A stretch of 34,255 bases of DNA, taken from assembly GCA_903905455.1 (NCBI GenBank), contig CAIVGN010000179.1, positions 1-34,255 of the forward strand, read 5' to 3'. The translations under genes were made by a program, and so were the position numbers. Below, piece after piece: positions 31,670 through 34,255 of this stretch (positions are counted from its first letter, which is position 1; each line of letters begins with the position of its first letter). The notes under the pieces are model-generated. The model worked only from the letters and a program-made list of their open reading frames with translations. It was not told where the DNA came from and ran no database searches. This DNA is from an uncultured Archangium sp. Its GTDB lineage: Bacteria > Myxococcota > Myxococcia > Myxococcales > Myxococcaceae.

Positions 31670-31791
31670 ACCAGCGACTGGGGCATCACCGAAGAGGGGG
31701 CGGCGTTGCACCACTGCAGCCACCCAACAGGTCGAATACACGCTCGAGGTCTCGGACCCCGACTTCACCGCGTTCCCCTGAGACGCGAGGC

Positions 31792-32136
31792 TCAGCGCCG
31801 CTTGCGCAGCGCGAAGAACACCGCGGCCGCGGCGAGCAACCCGCCCGGCACCGCGGTGCAGCCGGTCTTCACCGGCGTCGCGCCCGTGCCCGCATCGACC
31901 GCGGGGCTCGCCCCGGCGACGCACAGCAGGCACTCGTAGCTCACCGAGCTCGGCGGCGAGCCGTCGGAGTAATCCAACTTGCTGCAGGTGTTCTTCGCGC
32001 ACGCCCCGGCGGCGTTGGCGTCGTTGGTACACGCCGCGCCCTCGGTCTTGCTGGCACAGCCCGAAGCGTTCGGAGGAGGCACGTCGGCGCGCGCAACCGT
32101 CGCGCACAGCATCAGGGCACAGAGCAGGGTCTTCAT
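31792..32136 (-). CDS. Small secreted Cys-rich protein with MYXO-CTERM-like tail
   Basis: 114-aa protein. Signal peptide MKTLLCALMLCATVARA (cleavage after ARA), six Cys in the mature N-terminal part (CASKTEGAACTND, CAKNTC, CLLC), an Ala/Thr linker, then a C-terminal sequence GCTAVPGGLLAAAAVFFALRKRR: Cys, short hydrophobic helix and terminal basic cluster. This is the layout of myxobacterial C-terminal sorting tails (MYXO-CTERM) that tether processed proteins to the surface. It starts within the stop of the upstream gene (ATGA), which carries a similar tail, so the two are likely co-translated. Target unknown. Confidence 0.75.
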   Translation of the reverse strand: MKTLLCALMLCATVARADVPPPNASGCASKTEGAACTNDANAAGACAKNTCSKLDYSDGSPPSSVSYECLLCVAGASPAVDAGTGATPVKTGCTAVPGGLLAAAAVFFALRKRR

Positions 32137-34255
32137 GGTCGGCTCGCATCATGCCTGACGCGCCGTGAGCGTCGACTCATCAGCACCACCACCGCCCCCA
32201 GCGCCCAGCCCACCGACGTCGAACTGCACGCGCACCCTTCGGCCACGAACTGCTGCGGCGCGAGGCCACCGTCGGCAAGCCCGGCGTCCGCGCCTGCATC
32301 GACGTCCGAGCGCCCGGCGTCCGTGCCCGCATCGACCTCCACGGTCCCCGCGTCGCCCCCGGCATCGACCGTGAGCACCCAGCTGAACGGCAGGGCGAAC
32401 GGCTGCACGCCCCCGGTGACGGCGCTGAAATGATCCGCCACCACCACGCCGACGACGTCGACGCCGGTCCCGAGCACGGCGAGGTCGGGGCGATCTCCAG
32501 CCACCGTCGCGCGCGCCTCCACGCCCGGCCGCGCGAGCCACAGCAGCGAGGTCTCGTCGTCGACCCAGGTCAACACCGGCGGGTTGCCGCGGGCCATCTT
32601 CAAGCCCCGCGGCGCGCCGGTCGCATCGACCCGCGGCCCGGGCACCCGCATGCCCGCTTCGAGGGCGACCGTCTCGTAGCCCCCGTCGCGAAAGAAGGCC
32701 GCGACGAAGCGCGTGCCGTCGTGGCTCAGGGCCGGTTGGCTGGCGCCGACCTCCACGCTCGTCGCGGAGTCCCCGAGGAACGCGCCCCCGATGCTCTGCC
32801 CGGGCAGCGCCCACGCCAGCGCGCAGGCACCCGCTTCACACTCGATGGCGAGGTCGCTCGCCCCCGCCTGCGCCCAGCCCGCGACCATGCCCAGCGTGCC
32901 GTCCAGGGCCACCGGCTGCGCGGCCACGTACCCCGGCTGGGTCCACGCCACGACGAAGCGCGCGCCGTCCCAGGCCACCACCGGGCCGGTGCCCTCGAGC
33001 AGCGAAGCGCTCTGCGCCGAGAGCACCAGCGGCGCCGACATGCTGCCGTCGGCCTGGCGAAGGACCCCCTGGATCGACGCGCCCGTGAGGCCCCGCTCGC
33101 GCCACGCGATGAACGCGACGTCGCCGGTGCCCAGGGCCACGTCCACCATCTCCACGCGCGACAACAGCCCCCCCACGCGCAGCGTCACCGCCGGGCCCGT
33201 CACCTGCACCAGGCCCTGCGCGTTGCGAGACAGCCGCGTCCCCCGCACGTCACCCAGGCCCTGCCTCCACACCGCGAAGCCCGTCGACCCGAAGGCCACG
33301 TGGGCGTCACGCTGGAGCCCCGGCCCCGTGGCGATGTTCTGTCGCGAGAGCACCTGCGGCGTGCCCACCGAGCCGCCCGCGCCCAGGCGCAGCACCTCGA
33401 CGTCGAGCTGCAGCCGGCCCACGGTGTACGCCGCGAGGAACCCGCTCGCTCCGGAGTTGGTGAGGGCCAGCTCCCTGGCGGTGGTGGGCACGTCGAACAC
33501 GTACGGCGCTTGCGGTGGGGGCACCTCGAGGTGCAACGAGTCGGGCATCGCGAGCGCGCCCTTGTCCAGGAACCCCAGCACCGGCCCGCCGGGGGACAGC
33601 GTGAGCGCCGGGCTGCGCCCCGACCGGCTCACCGGCACCGCCGCGCTCGTGCTCCCCACCACTTGACGGGAGAAGACAGACGTCACGCTCATGACGTCCT
33701 GCTCCCACGCCATCCACGACTCCAGGCCCGTGGCGCTCAGCAGCACCGCGGGCAACCGCTGCGCAAGGAGCGCGTTGGACCCCGTGTCGGTCTGCACCAA
33801 CGGCGCCGTCTGCATCGGCATGAAGCCGTACACATGGCTCAACCCCGTCGCCGCCGCCGTGGCCTCCACCCCGAAGAGCAGGTTGCCGCCGCGCGCGCTG
33901 AGCGAGGTGCGCGTCACCGTCGCCGCGTTGGGCAGCACCCCCACGTAATGTTGCCTGGCGGCCCCCGGGCTCACCTGCGTCACCCGCGGGCCAGCGCCTT
34001 CCGGCGCCCAGCCCAGCAGCACCAGGCCCTGCTCCGGGTCGGCGGCGAGCGACGGCGCGCTGCCCGCACCGAGGTCCGTCACCGGGTTCATCCTCCGCGC
34101 CTGGTCGTCGAGCTCGCAGGAGGCGACGTGCGTGCCCCCGTCACTCATGTGCTGCTCCCACGCGAGGGTGAAGCGCCCCGCGGGGTTGGCCACGAGCGCC
34201 GGGTGCCGCTGCCCGCCGCGGCCCTCGAGCACCAGGAGGTTGGCCGTGTCGGCGA
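32133..34255 (-). CDS. Large repeat-containing secreted protein with MYXO-CTERM-like tail, 5' end outside window
   Basis: Partial: the frame is open through the right edge, so the true start lies beyond 34255; an in-frame GTG at 34232 is probably internal. At least ~707 residues. Several repeats of the form (D/S)G.RFV(V/A)AW....G (e.g. AWDGARFVVAWTQPG, SHDGTRFVAAFFRDGG, STGFAVWRQGLGD, TGDVAFIAWRERG) suggest a beta-propeller surface protein. Near the C-terminus an Asp-Ala-Gly-rich linker (VDAGTDAGRSDVDAGADAG) leads to FVAEGCACSSTSVGWALGAVVVLMSRRSRR, a Cys pair plus helix plus Arg cluster, the MYXO-CTERM layout. Downstream gene overlaps by 4 nt. Confidence 0.8.
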   Translation of the reverse strand, partial: ADTANLLVLEGRGGQRHPALVANPAGRFTLAWEQHMSDGGTHVASCELDDQARRMNPVTDLGAGSAPSLAADPEQGLVLLGWAPEGAGPRVTQVSPGAARQHYVGVLPNAATVTRTSLSARGGNLLFGVEATAAATGLSHVYGFMPMQTAPLVQTDTGSNALLAQRLPAVLLSATGLESWMAWEQDVMSVTSVFSRQVVGSTSAAVPVSRSGRSPALTLSPGGPVLGFLDKGALAMPDSLHLEVPPPQAPYVFDVPTTARELALTNSGASGFLAAYTVGRLQLDVEVLRLGAGGSVGTPQVLSRQNIATGPGLQRDAHVAFGSTGFAVWRQGLGDVRGTRLSRNAQGLVQVTGPAVTLRVGGLLSRVEMVDVALGTGDVAFIAWRERGLTGASIQGVLRQADGSMSAPLVLSAQSASLLEGTGPVVAWDGARFVVAWTQPGYVAAQPVALDGTLGMVAGWAQAGASDLAIECEAGACALAWALPGQSIGGAFLGDSATSVEVGASQPALSHDGTRFVAAFFRDGGYETVALEAGMRVPGPRVDATGAPRGLKMARGNPPVLTWVDDETSLLWLARPGVEARATVAGDRPDLAVLGTGVDVVGVVVADHFSAVTGGVQPFALPFSWVLTVDAGGDAGTVEVDAGTDAGRSDVDAGADAGLADGGLAPQQFVAEGCACSSTSVGWALGAVVVLMSRRSRRVRHDASRP

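Noticed and set aside
31666-32433. Third gene starting at ATG 31666 coupled to the GNAT stop
   Set aside because: Its sequence is Arg/Pro-rich and lies antisense to two supported minus-strand genes; no motif.

Overview
The window is visibly very GC-rich, with strong third-position G/C bias, and looks like a chromosomal piece of a myxobacterium (Myxococcota). The reasons are the many secreted lipoproteins with Asp-Ala-Gly, Gly-Thr or Ala-Pro linkers, a Hanks-type Ser/Thr kinase fused to TolB-like and TPR segments, an imm11-type (MXAN_0049-like) immunity protein, and two neighbouring proteins with C-terminal tails resembling the MYXO-CTERM sorting signal. This placement is inferred from gene content alone. 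No rRNA, tRNA, CRISPR array, transposase or integrase was seen.

Region 1 (1-9681): two divergent lipoproteins, a eukaryotic-type UTP-glucose-1-phosphate uridylyltransferase, and a receptor-like kinase converging on it. Divergent from the kinase is a CsgG/TolB-like protein whose N-terminal domain resembles the kinase's sensor domain; between them is an ORF-free stretch ending in a strong intrinsic terminator, a candidate small RNA or leader. Two small lipoproteins, a DUF2809-like membrane protein and an orphan imm11 protein follow.

Region 2 (9682-13078): 970 bp of repeats. They comprise two copies of a structured ~120-bp element (a third copy lies at 6925-7045), a 7-bp microsatellite, and three ~250-bp tandem units. 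Each unit carries an identical 44-bp perfect hairpin and the first codons of a photolyase gene; only the last unit leads into the intact gene. That gene is a class II CPD photolyase fused to a renalase/amine-oxidase-like flavoprotein.

Region 3 (13091-19667): a lipoprotein cytochrome with 30 CxxCH motifs, an Ala/Pro-linker membrane protein translationally coupled (TTGA) to a Tat-exported PhoD-type phosphatase, a small Cys4/His-rich membrane protein, a hairpin-containing gap and a possible 37-aa membrane peptide.

Region 4 (19678-30285): a mirror-image envelope locus. From a 91-bp divergent gap, the left arm encodes a Cys/Asp-repeat lipoprotein, a CsgG/TolB-like two-TM protein, a large lipoprotein (GTGA overlap) and a TPR protein. 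The right arm encodes a beta-rich protein with carboxypeptidase-regulatory repeats, a paralogous CsgG/TolB-like two-TM protein and a beta-propeller lipoprotein, again with a GTGA overlap. The duplicated two-gene core (cytosolic-looking alpha/beta sensor fold on a membrane hairpin plus cell-surface lipoprotein) is the best candidate here for an undescribed system.

Region 5 (30354-34255): a two-gene cassette (unknown protein plus GNAT acetyltransferase, ATGA overlap) with less GC-skewed codons, then two overlapping genes with MYXO-CTERM-like tails, the last running off the right edge.

A recurring feature is a -10-like TA-rich hexamer 6-11 nt upstream of many start codons, suggesting very short or absent 5' leaders.
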